Assembly (NCBI RefSeq): GCF_035581345.1
Contig: NZ_CP141608.1
Coordinates: forward strand, 1,072,001-1,136,000
DNA from: Pseudomonas sp. JQ170C
Lineage (GTDB): Bacteria; Pseudomonadota; Gammaproteobacteria; Pseudomonadales; Pseudomonadaceae
Reading direction: 5' to 3'
Length of the DNA stretch: 64,000 nucleotides
Part shown: positions 16,319 through 25,748 of the stretch, one piece after another
How the letters are laid out: each line of letters begins with the position of its first letter
Position numbering within the stretch: position 1 is the stretch's first letter
Position numbers and translations under genes: made by a program
The notes under the pieces: model-generated
What the model was told of the DNA's origin: nothing
The model's database searches: none
The model's input: only the letters and a program-made list of their open reading frames with translations

Positions 16319-18766
16319 GTGAACAACAACAAGTTTTCCCCGCGTTCTGCCTCCCGTTTCCGCTGGTTGCCCCTGGCCTTGGCCCTGGCCGTGAGTGGCG
16401 GCATCGCCAGCAGCTATGCCGATCAGGCCGTGACCGGCATCCAGATCCAGGCCCAGCCGCTGGCGTCGGCCCTGAGCCAGTTGGGGCAGCAGACGTCGCT
16501 GCAATTGTTCTTCAGCCCGGAGCTGGTGGCCGGTAAGCAAGCGCCGGCCGTCTCCGGCAACCTGGCGCCGGAGCAGGCCCTGGAAGCCTTGCTGCAAGGC
16601 AGCGGCCTGACCTACGAGATCTCCCAGGGCACCGTGGTGCTCAAGCCCGTGCAGAGCGCCGGCACCTTGAACACCGGCACCCTTGAGCTGGCGCCGACTG
16701 ACGTCAAGGTGGTGGGTGACTGGCTCGGCACAGCCGACGAAGCCGTGGTGCAGAACCACCCGGGTGCCCGCACCGTGGTGCGCCGCGAGGCGATGGTCGA
16801 GCAGGGCGCAATGAACGTGCGTGATGTGTTGCGTGGCATTCCGGGTGTGCAGGTACAGGACTCCAACGGCACCGGCGGCAGCGATATTGCCCTGAACGTC
16901 GGTGTGCGCGGCCTGACCTCGCGGCTGTCGCCGCGCTCCACCGTGCTGATTGATGGCATCCCCGCAGCTTTTGCCCCCTATGGCCAGCCGCAACTGTCGA
17001 TGGCGCCGATTTCATCCGGCAACCTCGACAGCATCGACGTGGTGCGCGGCGCCGGTTCCGTGCGTTACGGGCCGCAGAACGTGGGCGGTGTGATCAACTT
17101 CGTGACCCGGGCGATTCCGGAAAAAACCACCGGTGAGCTTTCCACCACCCTGGAGACTTCCCGTCACGGTGGCTGGAAGCACATCGAGTCGGCGTTCCTC
17201 GGCGGCACCGCCGACAACGGCCTGGGCGCGGCACTGTTGTACTCCGGGGTGAACGGCAACGGCTATCGCAGCAGCAACAACGGCAACGACATCGACGACG
17301 TGCTGCTCAAGACCCACTGGGCGGTCACCGACAGTGACGAGTTCTGGCTGAACTTTCACTACTACGACGCCAAGGCCGACATGCCCGGTGGCCTGACCCA
17401 GGCGCAGTTCGATGATGATCCGTACCAGTCCGACCGCGACTACGACGACTTCAGCGGCCGCCGCAAAGACGTGTCGTTCAAGTACCTGCGCCAGATCGAC
17501 GACGTCACCCAGTTCGAGGTCCAGACCTACTACACCGACAGCTTCCGCGGCAGCACCATTGCCGCCCGCGACCAGAAGACCTTGTCGTCGTACCCGCGCA
17601 GCTACCACGTGTTCGCCATCGAGCCGCGCCTGTCGCGGATCTTCTTCGCTGGCCCGACCACCCAGGAAGTCAGCGTTGGCTATCGCTATTTGAAAGAAGC
17701 GATGCACGAGCAGTCGACCCGCCTGGCGCTGATCAACAACGTGCCTACCCAGACCCCGACCTCCGACGGCCACGTGTTTCAGGACCGTACCGGCGGGACC
17801 GAAGCCAGTGCCTACTACATCGATGACAAGATCGACGTCGGCAATTGGACCATCACCCCCGGCATCCGCTTTGAGCACATCAACACCGACTGGCGTGATC
17901 GCCCGGTACTGGGCACCAACGGTGTGCCGGTGCAGGAAAAGAACCGCAGCATCACCAGCAACGAACCGCTGCCGGCGCTGAGCGTGATGTATCACCTGTC
18001 GGACGAGTGGAAGCTGTTTGCCAACTACGAAACGTCGTTCGGCAGCCTGCAGTACTTCCAGCTGGGCCAGGGCGGCACGGGCGACCAGACCGCCAACGGC
18101 CTGGAGCCGGAAAAAGCCAAGACCTACGAAGTGGGGACCCGCTACAACAATGGCACCTGGGGTGGTGAGCTGACGGCGTTCTACATCGACTTCGACGACG
18201 AGCTGCAGTACATCAGCAACGATGTCGGCTGGACCAACCTGGGGGCTACCAAGCACCAGGGTATCGAAGCCTCCATGCATTACGACCTCTCGGGCCTTGA
18301 TCCGCGCCTGCAGGGTCTGAGCGCCAATGCCGGATTCACCTATACCCGCGCCACCTACGAGGGCGAGATTCCGGGCTTCAAGGGACGTGACCTGCCGTTC
18401 TATTCGCGCCAGATTGTCAACGCAGGACTGCGCTATGAGATCAACCGCTGGACCTGGAACCTGGATGCCTACGCCCAATCCAAGCAGCGCGCACCGGGTA
18501 CCGGGATGAATGCCGACGGCAGCTTCAACGGCAACTACATCACCGAGCCAAGTGCCGACGGCCAGTACGGCGATATTCCGGGTTATGTCACCTGGGCGGC
18601 GCGGGGTGGTTATGACTTCGGCAAGGAACTGTCGAACCTGAAGCTGGCGGCGGGGGTGAAGAACATCTTCGACAAGCAGTACTACACCCGTTCCAGCGAC
18701 AACAACGCGGGGCTGTACCTGGGTGAGCCGCGCACCTTCTATGTGCAGGCCAGTGTAGGGTTCTGA
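16319..18766 (+). CDS. fecA: TonB-dependent ferric citrate receptor with signalling domain
   Basis: Outer-membrane transducer of about 815 residues. The mature N-terminus is an STN signalling domain (residues ~40-120: IQIQAQPLASALSQLGQQ, GSGLTYEISQGTVVLKP) that should contact FecR. The plug (RGLTSRLSPRSTVLIDGIP, FAPYGQPQLSMAPIS, DVVRGAGSVRYGPQNVGG) and a barrel ending in Phe (ASVGF) follow. Blocks such as VVGDWLG, GPTTQEVSVGYRYL and WTITPGIRFEHI are very close to E. coli FecA, so ferric citrate is the likely ligand. I prefer GTG 16319 (MNNNKFSPRSASRFRW, a good signal peptide); TTG 16271 is in frame but would put 16 unusual residues before it. A REP element follows. Confidence 0.9.
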   Translation: MNNNKFSPRSASRFRWLPLALALAVSGGIASSYADQAVTGIQIQAQPLASALSQLGQQTSLQLFFSPELVAGKQAPAVSGNLAPEQALEALLQGSGLTYEISQGTVVLKPVQSAGTLNTGTLELAPTDVKVVGDWLGTADEAVVQNHPGARTVVRREAMVEQGAMNVRDVLRGIPGVQVQDSNGTGGSDIALNVGVRGLTSRLSPRSTVLIDGIPAAFAPYGQPQLSMAPISSGNLDSIDVVRGAGSVRYGPQNVGGVINFVTRAIPEKTTGELSTTLETSRHGGWKHIESAFLGGTADNGLGAALLYSGVNGNGYRSSNNGNDIDDVLLKTHWAVTDSDEFWLNFHYYDAKADMPGGLTQAQFDDDPYQSDRDYDDFSGRRKDVSFKYLRQIDDVTQFEVQTYYTDSFRGSTIAARDQKTLSSYPRSYHVFAIEPRLSRIFFAGPTTQEVSVGYRYLKEAMHEQSTRLALINNVPTQTPTSDGHVFQDRTGGTEASAYYIDDKIDVGNWTITPGIRFEHINTDWRDRPVLGTNGVPVQEKNRSITSNEPLPALSVMYHLSDEWKLFANYETSFGSLQYFQLGQGGTGDQTANGLEPEKAKTYEVGTRYNNGTWGGELTAFYIDFDDELQYISNDVGWTNLGATKHQGIEASMHYDLSGLDPRLQGLSANAGFTYTRATYEGEIPGFKGRDLPFYSRQIVNAGLRYEINRWTWNLDAYAQSKQRAPGTGMNADGSFNGNYITEPSADGQYGDIPGYVTWAARGGYDFGKELSNLKLAAGVKNIFDKQYYTRSSDNNAGLYLGEPRTFYVQASVGF

Positions 18767-18772
18767 GATTGA

Positions 18773-18821
18773 TCGCGGGGCGAGCCCGCTCCTACCTGGT
18801 AGGAGCGGGCTTGCCCCGCGA
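18773..18821. repeat. REP element, inverted pair
   Basis: GCGGGGCGAGCCCGCTCCTA, a CCTGG centre, then the complementary arm ending in TTGCCCCGCGA. It lies between convergent fecA and the ABC transporter ATPase gene. Confidence 0.9.
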
Positions 18822-18832
18822 TCACCTGCAAA

Positions 18833-19987
18833 TCAGGCCTGCGCTTCAGCCGGCGACACGATGCTGGTCTTGCCCCCGCGCGAGCGCCCCGAACTCAGGT
18901 AGGCGGCAATCGACTCCTGAGTGACCTCTCCCAGAAACACCTGCTCGGCATCGAGCACCGGCAACCACGAGCGATTGAATTCGTACATCCGCGACAAGAG
19001 GATGCGCAAATGCTCATCGTGCGAAGCCGTGGCATTGAAGGTACGCAGGAAGTCGGCACAGGTGCCCTGCTGACGGTGCAGATCGCGACGGCGCACATAG
19101 CCCATGGCCTTGTTCTGGCCATCAGTGACCACCACATTGCGGCGGTCACTTTCGTCCATCAGCTCCAGCGCTTCAGCCACCGGGGTAGTCGGGCTCACCG
19201 ACGGCGCGTTGTCGGCGGCGTCTTCGGCGCGAACCAGCAACAGGCGCTTGAGGGTGCTGTCCTGGCCGACGAAGTTGCTGACGAAGTCGTCGGCCGGGTG
19301 GGCCAGCAAGGTGTCGGGGTGGTCGAGCTGGATCAACTTGCCGGCGCGGAAAATCGCGATCTTGTCACCCAGCTTGATGGCCTCGTCGATGTCGTGGCTG
19401 ACCATGATCACGGTCTTGTTCAACGCCCGCTGCATTTCAAAGAATTCGTTCTGGATCATCTCGCGGTTGATCGGGTCGACCGCACCGAAGGGTTCGTCCA
19501 TCAGCAGCAGTGGTGCTTCGGCCGCCAGGGCACGGATCACGCCGATCCGCTGTTGCTGGCCACCGGACAGTTCGCGCGGATAGCGTTGCAGGTACTGCTT
19601 GGGTTCGAGCTTGATCATGCTCATCAGCTCGCGGGCGCGCTCATGGCACTTTTGCTTGTCCCAGCCGAGCAGGCGCGGGACCACCGTGATGTTCTCCTCG
19701 ATGGTCATGTTGGGGAACAGGCCGATCTGCTGGATCACGTAGCCGATGCGTCGACGCAAGGTCACTTCGTCCAGGCCGGTGGTGTCTTCGCCATTGATCA
19801 GGACTTTGCCGGAGGTCGGCGCAATCAGGCGGTTGATCATTTTCAGCGTGGTGCTCTTGCCGCAGCCGGACGGGCCGAGGAACACGCAGATCTCGCCTTC
19901 GTTGACGGTCAGGCTTACGGCGTCGACGGCTTTGACGTCTTTGCCATTGGCGTGAAAGGTCTTGCTGAGGTTCTGGAGTTCGATCAT
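18833..19987 (-). CDS. ABC importer ATPase with CBS pair, glycine betaine/choline type
   Basis: ATP-binding subunit (384 residues) of an OpuC/OsmU-type osmoprotectant importer. Walker A is GPSGCGKST (about residue 38), the signature is LSGGQQQR, and Walker B is LLLMDEPFGAVDP. Unlike simple ABC ATPases it carries a C-terminal tandem CBS domain (from about residue 250: VRAEDAADNAPSV, VAEALELMDESDRRNVVVTDG, MYEFNRSWLPVLDAEQVFLGE), which in OpuA/OpuC relatives senses ionic strength or nucleotides. It is last in a four-gene minus-strand operon and overlaps the preceding permease gene by 4 bases. The substrate class is inferred. Confidence 0.9.
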   Translation of the reverse strand: MIELQNLSKTFHANGKDVKAVDAVSLTVNEGEICVFLGPSGCGKSTTLKMINRLIAPTSGKVLINGEDTTGLDEVTLRRRIGYVIQQIGLFPNMTIEENITVVPRLLGWDKQKCHERARELMSMIKLEPKQYLQRYPRELSGGQQQRIGVIRALAAEAPLLLMDEPFGAVDPINREMIQNEFFEMQRALNKTVIMVSHDIDEAIKLGDKIAIFRAGKLIQLDHPDTLLAHPADDFVSNFVGQDSTLKRLLLVRAEDAADNAPSVSPTTPVAEALELMDESDRRNVVVTDGQNKAMGYVRRRDLHRQQGTCADFLRTFNATASHDEHLRILLSRMYEFNRSWLPVLDAEQVFLGEVTQESIAAYLSSGRSRGGKTSIVSPAEAQA

Positions 19988-20637
19988 TTGCGCAGTCCTT
20001 CTGGAGTCAGGGCACGTTGCAGGATTTGCAGCAGCAGGTCGGCGATGATGGCCAACAGGCTCACCAGTACGGCGCCGACCAGCAGCATCGACATGTCGCT
20101 GCGGCTGATGGAGGTAAGGATGAGGACGCCCAGGCCACCGGCGCCGATGGTCGCGGCAATGGTCATGACGCCGATGTTCATCACCACGGCGGTGCGAACG
20201 CCGGCGAGGATCACCGGTACCGCGATGGGCAGCTCGACCATGCGCAGGCGCTGGCCGAAGGTCATGCCGATGCCGCGGGCGGCCTCACGGATGCCGGGCT
20301 CGACGCTGGTCAGCGCCAGGTAGGTGTTGCGCAGGATCGGCAGCAGTGAGTAAAGGAACACCGCGGTGATCGCCGGCAAAGGCCCAAGCCCCTGGCCGAA
20401 CTTGGAATAGAACGGCAGCAGCAGGCCGAACAGGGCGATCGAAGGAATGGTCAGCAGCACCGTGGCGCTGGCCTGCAGGGGGCCGGCCAGGGCCGGAAAG
20501 CGGGTCATCAGAATGCCCAGCGGCACGCCGATCAGAATGGCCAGGCTCACCGCGATGCCGACCAGGGTGATGTGCTGCCAGGTCAAGTGCAGGACCTGGG
20601 CCCAGTCCAGGTGAACGAAGGTATCGAGCATGTTCAT
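19984..20637 (-). CDS. osmoprotectant ABC importer permease (first of two)
   Basis: Inner-membrane permease of 217 residues with about five to six transmembrane helices (for example ITLVGIAVSLAILIGVPLGIL and LLTIPSIALFGLLLPF). The EAA-type loop contacting the ATPase is visible around EAARGIGMTFGQRLRMVELP. It belongs to the OpuCB/OsmW group, members of which use two non-identical permeases with one ATPase. It overlaps both neighbours by 4 bases (the ATGA type), so translation of binding protein, permease and ATPase is coupled. Confidence 0.9.
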   Translation of the reverse strand: MNMLDTFVHLDWAQVLHLTWQHITLVGIAVSLAILIGVPLGILMTRFPALAGPLQASATVLLTIPSIALFGLLLPFYSKFGQGLGPLPAITAVFLYSLLPILRNTYLALTSVEPGIREAARGIGMTFGQRLRMVELPIAVPVILAGVRTAVVMNIGVMTIAATIGAGGLGVLILTSISRSDMSMLLVGAVLVSLLAIIADLLLQILQRALTPEGLRK

Positions 20638-21542
20638 GGCTGCTCCTGTGCAGGTGGGTGCTGGCGCAGGTATTCGTCGGCAACCTTGCCGGGGCTCTGG
20701 TGCTCGACGTCGACCTTGGCGTTGAGCTGGCGCATGGTCTCATCGTCCAGTTGCTCGGCCAGCGGCTTGAGCAGGGTGGCCAGTTGCGGGTGGGCGTCGA
20801 GCACTTCCTTGCGTACTACCGGGGCTGCGGTGTAGTCAGGGAAGTAGTGCTTGTCGTCGTCGAGCAGCTTGAGGTCGAAGGCGCTCAGGCGACCGTCGGT
20901 GGTGTAGACCAGGCCGCTGAACACCTGGCCGTTGCGCAGCGCGGTGTAGACCAGGCCGGCGTCCATCTGGCGAATGTTGCGACGGGTCAGTTGCAGGTCG
21001 TAGGTTTCGGTGAGGCCGACCAGGCCGTCGGGGCGGTTGGCGAACTCGGTGTCCAGGGCCACCACATGGTCGCGGTCCTGTTCATCGCGCAGCACCTGAT
21101 TCAGCTGGCTGATGTTGGTCACCTGGGGGTACTGCTCGGCAACCTTGCGCGGCAGGGCCAGGGCGTAGGTATTGCTGAACTTCGAGGGCGTCAGCCAGAT
21201 CAGGTCTTTCTTCGCATCCAGTTCCTTGACCTTGGCGTAGGTCGCCGCGGCGCTGGGCATGCGCTCTTCAATGTGGTTGTAGGACACCAGCGAGACCCCG
21301 GTGTATTCCCAGACCATATCCAGCTGGCCGGTTTCATGGGCGCTGCGGGCCAGGTTGCTGCCCAGGCCGCCGGTGATGCGTACATCAAAACCGTTCTGAT
21401 TGAGGTAACGCGCGGTGATTTCCGCCAGCACCGTCTGTTCGGTGAACACCCGCGCGCCGAGGCGAATCACAGGTTTTGTGGCGGCCTGGGCAAATCCCGA
21501 GAACAGCAGGGCCGCGCCCAGTAACAAGGCGATTCTTTTCAT
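20634..21542 (-). CDS. osmoprotectant ABC importer periplasmic binding protein
   Basis: Soluble periplasmic receptor of 302 residues with a Sec signal peptide (MKRIALLLGAALLFSGFAQA). The mature part is an OpuAC-like domain: VIRLGARVFTEQTVLAEITARYL, GLGSNLARSAHETGQLDMVWEYTG and LIWLTPSKFSNTYAL. Such proteins bind glycine betaine, choline, carnitine or related quaternary amines. I chose ATG 21542, preceded by GGA about 6 bases upstream, over an in-frame start at 21584 that lies in the permease-binding protein gap. It is second in the operon. Confidence 0.9.
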   Translation of the reverse strand: MKRIALLLGAALLFSGFAQAATKPVIRLGARVFTEQTVLAEITARYLNQNGFDVRITGGLGSNLARSAHETGQLDMVWEYTGVSLVSYNHIEERMPSAAATYAKVKELDAKKDLIWLTPSKFSNTYALALPRKVAEQYPQVTNISQLNQVLRDEQDRDHVVALDTEFANRPDGLVGLTETYDLQLTRRNIRQMDAGLVYTALRNGQVFSGLVYTTDGRLSAFDLKLLDDDKHYFPDYTAAPVVRKEVLDAHPQLATLLKPLAEQLDDETMRQLNAKVDVEHQSPGKVADEYLRQHPPAQEQP

Positions 21543-21556
21543 TGGAGTTCCTTCGC

Positions 21557-22270
21557 TTAGTGGGCCAGGCCGCGTTCGAGCCAACGCCGGCTGCCTTGAG
21601 CCACCAGGGCGTCAAGCAACAGGGCGAGCAGGGCGGTGCAGGCAGCGCCCAGCAGCAATTGCGGCTGATTGTTCAGGGCAATGCCGGGGAAGATCAGGCT
21701 GCCGAGGCTATTGGCACCGATCAGGAACGACAGCGGCGCTGTGCCGACGTTGATCGCCAGGGCGACCCGCACACCGCCGACGATAATCGGCACGGCGTTG
21801 GGCAACTCGACACGCCAGAGGCACTGACGGGGCGTCATGCCGATACCGGTGGCGGCTTCCTTGAGCGAGGCGGGAACGTTTTTCAGGCCCTCGTAGGTGT
21901 TGCGCACGATGGGCAGGAGGGAGGCGAGGAATAACGCGAAGATCGCAGGGCCAGCGCCAATGCCCAGGAAACTCAGGGCAATGGCCAGAACGGCCAGGGG
22001 GGGAATGGTGTTGCCAATGTTGAAAAACTGCATGAAACGTTCGGCGCGGTCGACCCTGTGTGGTCGACTCAAGGCAATGCCAGCGGGTATACCCACGGCC
22101 AAGGCCGCCACCATCGAGAGCAACACCAGCATCAGGTGCGCTTGCAGGTAGAACCACAGATCGGCGCGGTAGTGCGCGATCGTATCGGTGCCGATCCAGT
22201 GGATCAGCAGGGCCAGGATGACGAGCACAAAGGCACATCCCATCAGCCCCTTGCCATAGCTTTTAGCCAC
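21557..22270 (-). CDS. osmoprotectant ABC importer permease (second of two)
   Basis: Permease of 237 residues, first gene of the operon. It has about six hydrophobic segments (GLMGCAFVLVILALLIHWI, HLMLVLLSMVAALAVGIPAG, PPLAVLAIALSFLGIGAGPAIFA) and the ATPase-contact loop EAATGIGMTPRQCLWRVELP. I chose GTG 22270 because AAGGAG lies 7 bases before it and the protein then begins MAKSYGKGLMG; longer in-frame extensions to 22387 run into the promoter region. The four genes together encode a complete importer (two permeases, one receptor, one CBS-ATPase). Confidence 0.88.
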   Translation of the reverse strand: MAKSYGKGLMGCAFVLVILALLIHWIGTDTIAHYRADLWFYLQAHLMLVLLSMVAALAVGIPAGIALSRPHRVDRAERFMQFFNIGNTIPPLAVLAIALSFLGIGAGPAIFALFLASLLPIVRNTYEGLKNVPASLKEAATGIGMTPRQCLWRVELPNAVPIIVGGVRVALAINVGTAPLSFLIGANSLGSLIFPGIALNNQPQLLLGAACTALLALLLDALVAQGSRRWLERGLAH

Positions 22271-22426
22271 AGGCGGACTCCTTTTGTTGTCGGCGAACAC
22301 ACTCCCGTGGCGGCCACCATTCCAGGCGGCAGGCAGTGTGATCGCGATAAGCAGCGCGCTGTCCGAAAGCGGAGCGGAACACGCCATAAGCGAAGCCTCG
22401 TCAGGCTCGTGTTGCCGGTGAAACCA

Positions 22427-22464
22427 CCCCTGACGAACGGTAAAAACCGATTGCGAATCAGGGG
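22427..22464. promoter_or_regulatory. nested hairpin in the importer/prfC divergent region
   Basis: CCCCTGA (22427-22433) pairs with TCAGGGG (22458-22464) and encloses a second stem CGGT-AAAA-ACCG (22437-22448). It lies in the 334-base divergent region, about 160 bases upstream of the importer operon, which otherwise shows only the prfC promoter. Function unknown. Confidence 0.4.
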
Positions 22465-22535
22465 AGTGGACGCCTCCACAGCCGTAAAGGTTCCCATCTG
22501 AAGCGGCATTTGGCCAGCGTTAATCCACCCAACGG

Positions 22536-22565
22536 TTCAGTTCAGGGGTAGTTTTAAGCTATAAT
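22536..22565 (+). promoter_or_regulatory. candidate promoter of prfC
   Basis: TATAAT at 22560-22565 is a perfect -10 box 39 bases before the prfC start codon. The best -35 is TTCAGT (22536-22541), with an 18-base spacer. Confidence 0.6.
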
Positions 22566-22604
22566 CTGCGCCCTTTTTTTGAATCACCTGCCAGGCGATT
22601 TCCC

Positions 22605-24188
<1,584 letters not shown>

Positions 24189-24198
24189 GTTGTAAGCA

Positions 24199-24238
24199 TC
24201 GCGGGGCAAGTCGAGACGTCTCGACTTGCCCCGCGATC
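24199..24238. repeat. REP variant forming a perfect 40-base palindrome
   Basis: The left half is ATCGCGGGGCAAGTCGAGAC and the right half is its exact reverse complement, with no loop bases. The outer 13 bases per arm match the REP family; the centre GTCGAGAC/GTCTCGAC replaces the usual CCCGCTCCTAC. It lies between convergent prfC and the binding-protein gene. Confidence 0.9.
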
Positions 24239-24241
24239 ATT

Positions 24242-25321
24242 TCAGTTTCCCGCTTTGATGCTGGTCCAGAGCCGCGTGCGAATGCGGTCGATCTTGGCCG
24301 GCATTGCCTCCAGTGCGTACAGCTTGCCGAGCATTTCGTCGCTCGGGTAGATCATGGTGTTGGCCTTCAGGGCCGGGTCCACCAGGGTGTCAGCCTTGAG
24401 GTTGCCGTTGGCGTACTGCACATGGTTGCTGATGTTGGCCATCACCTCCGGTTGCAGTAGGTAGTTCATGTAGGCGTAACCGGCTTTCTCGTTCGGTGCG
24501 TCGGCCGGCATGGCAACCATGTCGAACCACATCGGCGCGCCTTCCTTGGGAATCGAGTAACCCACCTTCACCCCGTTCTTCGCTTCGTCTGCACGGTTCT
24601 TGGCCTGCAGTACGTCGCCGGAGAAACCCACCACCACGCAGATATCGCCATTGGCCAGGTCACCCGTGTATTTGGACGAGTGGAAGTAGCTGATGTACGG
24701 GCGCACCTTCATCAGCAGTTCCTTGGCCTTGTCGTAGTCCTTCGGGTCCTGGCTGTGGTGCGGCAGGCCCAGGTAGTGCAGGGCAATCGGCAGCAGCTCG
24801 GGGCCGTTGTCCAGCACCGCGACGCCGCAGCTCTTGAGCTTGCTGATGTATTCGGGCTTGAAGATCAGGTCCCAGGAATCCACCGGAGCGTTGTCGCCCA
24901 GCACCGCCTTGACCTTGTCGATGTTGTAGCCGATGCCGGTACTGCCCCATAGGTACGGGAAGCCGTACTGGTTGCCCGGGTCGTTCACTTCCAGGGCCTT
25001 GAGCAGCACCGGGTTGAGGTTTTGCCAGTTGGGTAGCTGGCTCTTGTCGAGCTTCTTCAGCGCCTTGCCCTGGATCTGCCGGGCCATGAAGTGGTTGGAC
25101 GGGAACACCACGTCGTAACCGGAGTTGCCGGTCATCAGCTTGCCGTCGAGGGTTTCGTTGCTGTCGAACACGTCGTAGGTCGGCACGATGCCGCTGGCTT
25201 GCTGGAAGTTCTTCAGGGTGTCGGGGGCAATGTAGCTGGACCAGTTGTAGATTTTCACCGAATCGGCCGCCTGGGCGAAGGACGCCGCCAGCAAAAGGGG
25301 TGCGAAGAGCAATGGGCGCAT
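24242..25321 (-). CDS. polyamine-type ABC transporter binding protein (PotF/SpuD family)
   Basis: Periplasmic binding protein of 359 residues with a Sec signal peptide (LLLAASFAQA). The mature N-terminus VKIYNWSSYIAPDTLKNFQ, together with VFDSNETLDGKLMTGNSGYDVV, FPYLWGSTGIGYN and GFSGDVLQAKNRA, is characteristic of PotF/SpuD/SpuE receptors for putrescine and spermidine. No matching permease or ATPase gene is next to it, so it must use another importer's membrane parts or serve as a sensor. It is last on a minus-strand run after a cupin, a FAD oxidase and an AraC regulator. Ligand is inferred from the family. Confidence 0.88.
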   Translation of the reverse strand: MRPLLFAPLLLAASFAQAADSVKIYNWSSYIAPDTLKNFQQASGIVPTYDVFDSNETLDGKLMTGNSGYDVVFPSNHFMARQIQGKALKKLDKSQLPNWQNLNPVLLKALEVNDPGNQYGFPYLWGSTGIGYNIDKVKAVLGDNAPVDSWDLIFKPEYISKLKSCGVAVLDNGPELLPIALHYLGLPHHSQDPKDYDKAKELLMKVRPYISYFHSSKYTGDLANGDICVVVGFSGDVLQAKNRADEAKNGVKVGYSIPKEGAPMWFDMVAMPADAPNEKAGYAYMNYLLQPEVMANISNHVQYANGNLKADTLVDPALKANTMIYPSDEMLGKLYALEAMPAKIDRIRTRLWTSIKAGN

Positions 25322-25375
25322 GTCTGGATTCCTTGCTTTGTCTGTTTTTATCGAAGGAGGCAGGCGATCAGATGA

Positions 25376-25717
25376 TCAGAAAATCAGTACATAGGTTTTG
25401 CGCACGGTTTCCTGGATGTCCCAGACCCCGGTGCTGTTGGCCGGCAGCATGATGGCGTCGCCGGCTTCGATGGTCAGCGGTTCACCGCCGTCGGGGGTGA
25501 AGGTGCAACGGCCCTTGATGAAGTGACAGAACTCTTGCTGCACGATCTGCCGGCGCCAGCGGCCCGGGGTGCATTCCCAGATGCCGGTTTCGACGCCGTC
25601 GCTGCGCTCGACGGCGGTCACCGAGGCAATCGACACCGGCTCGCCGAGCGGAACGGCAACCGGATTGGATTCTTGCAGCACGGCGGTGTCGGTGTTCTTG
25701 AACTGGGTAATGCTCAT
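25376..25717 (-). CDS. small cupin-domain protein (Cupin_3/DUF861)
   Basis: Single-domain cupin of 113 residues. The core runs through GIWECTPGRWRRQIVQQEFCHFIKGRC and GDAIMLPANSTGVWDIQE (read in parts), typical of the Cupin_3 family that includes ureidoglycine aminohydrolase and EutQ-like folds. Start ATG 25717 gives MSITQFKNTDTAVLQ, with AGGACC about 7 bases before it. It follows a FAD-dependent amine-oxidase-like gene by about 30 bases. Such cupins often accompany amine or amino-acid oxidases in Pseudomonas, but a specific reaction cannot be assigned. Confidence 0.85.
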   Translation of the reverse strand: MSITQFKNTDTAVLQESNPVAVPLGEPVSIASVTAVERSDGVETGIWECTPGRWRRQIVQQEFCHFIKGRCTFTPDGGEPLTIEAGDAIMLPANSTGVWDIQETVRKTYVLIF

Positions 25718-25748
25718 ACCAGTGGTCCTGTTCAGGGGGAACGAAAAG

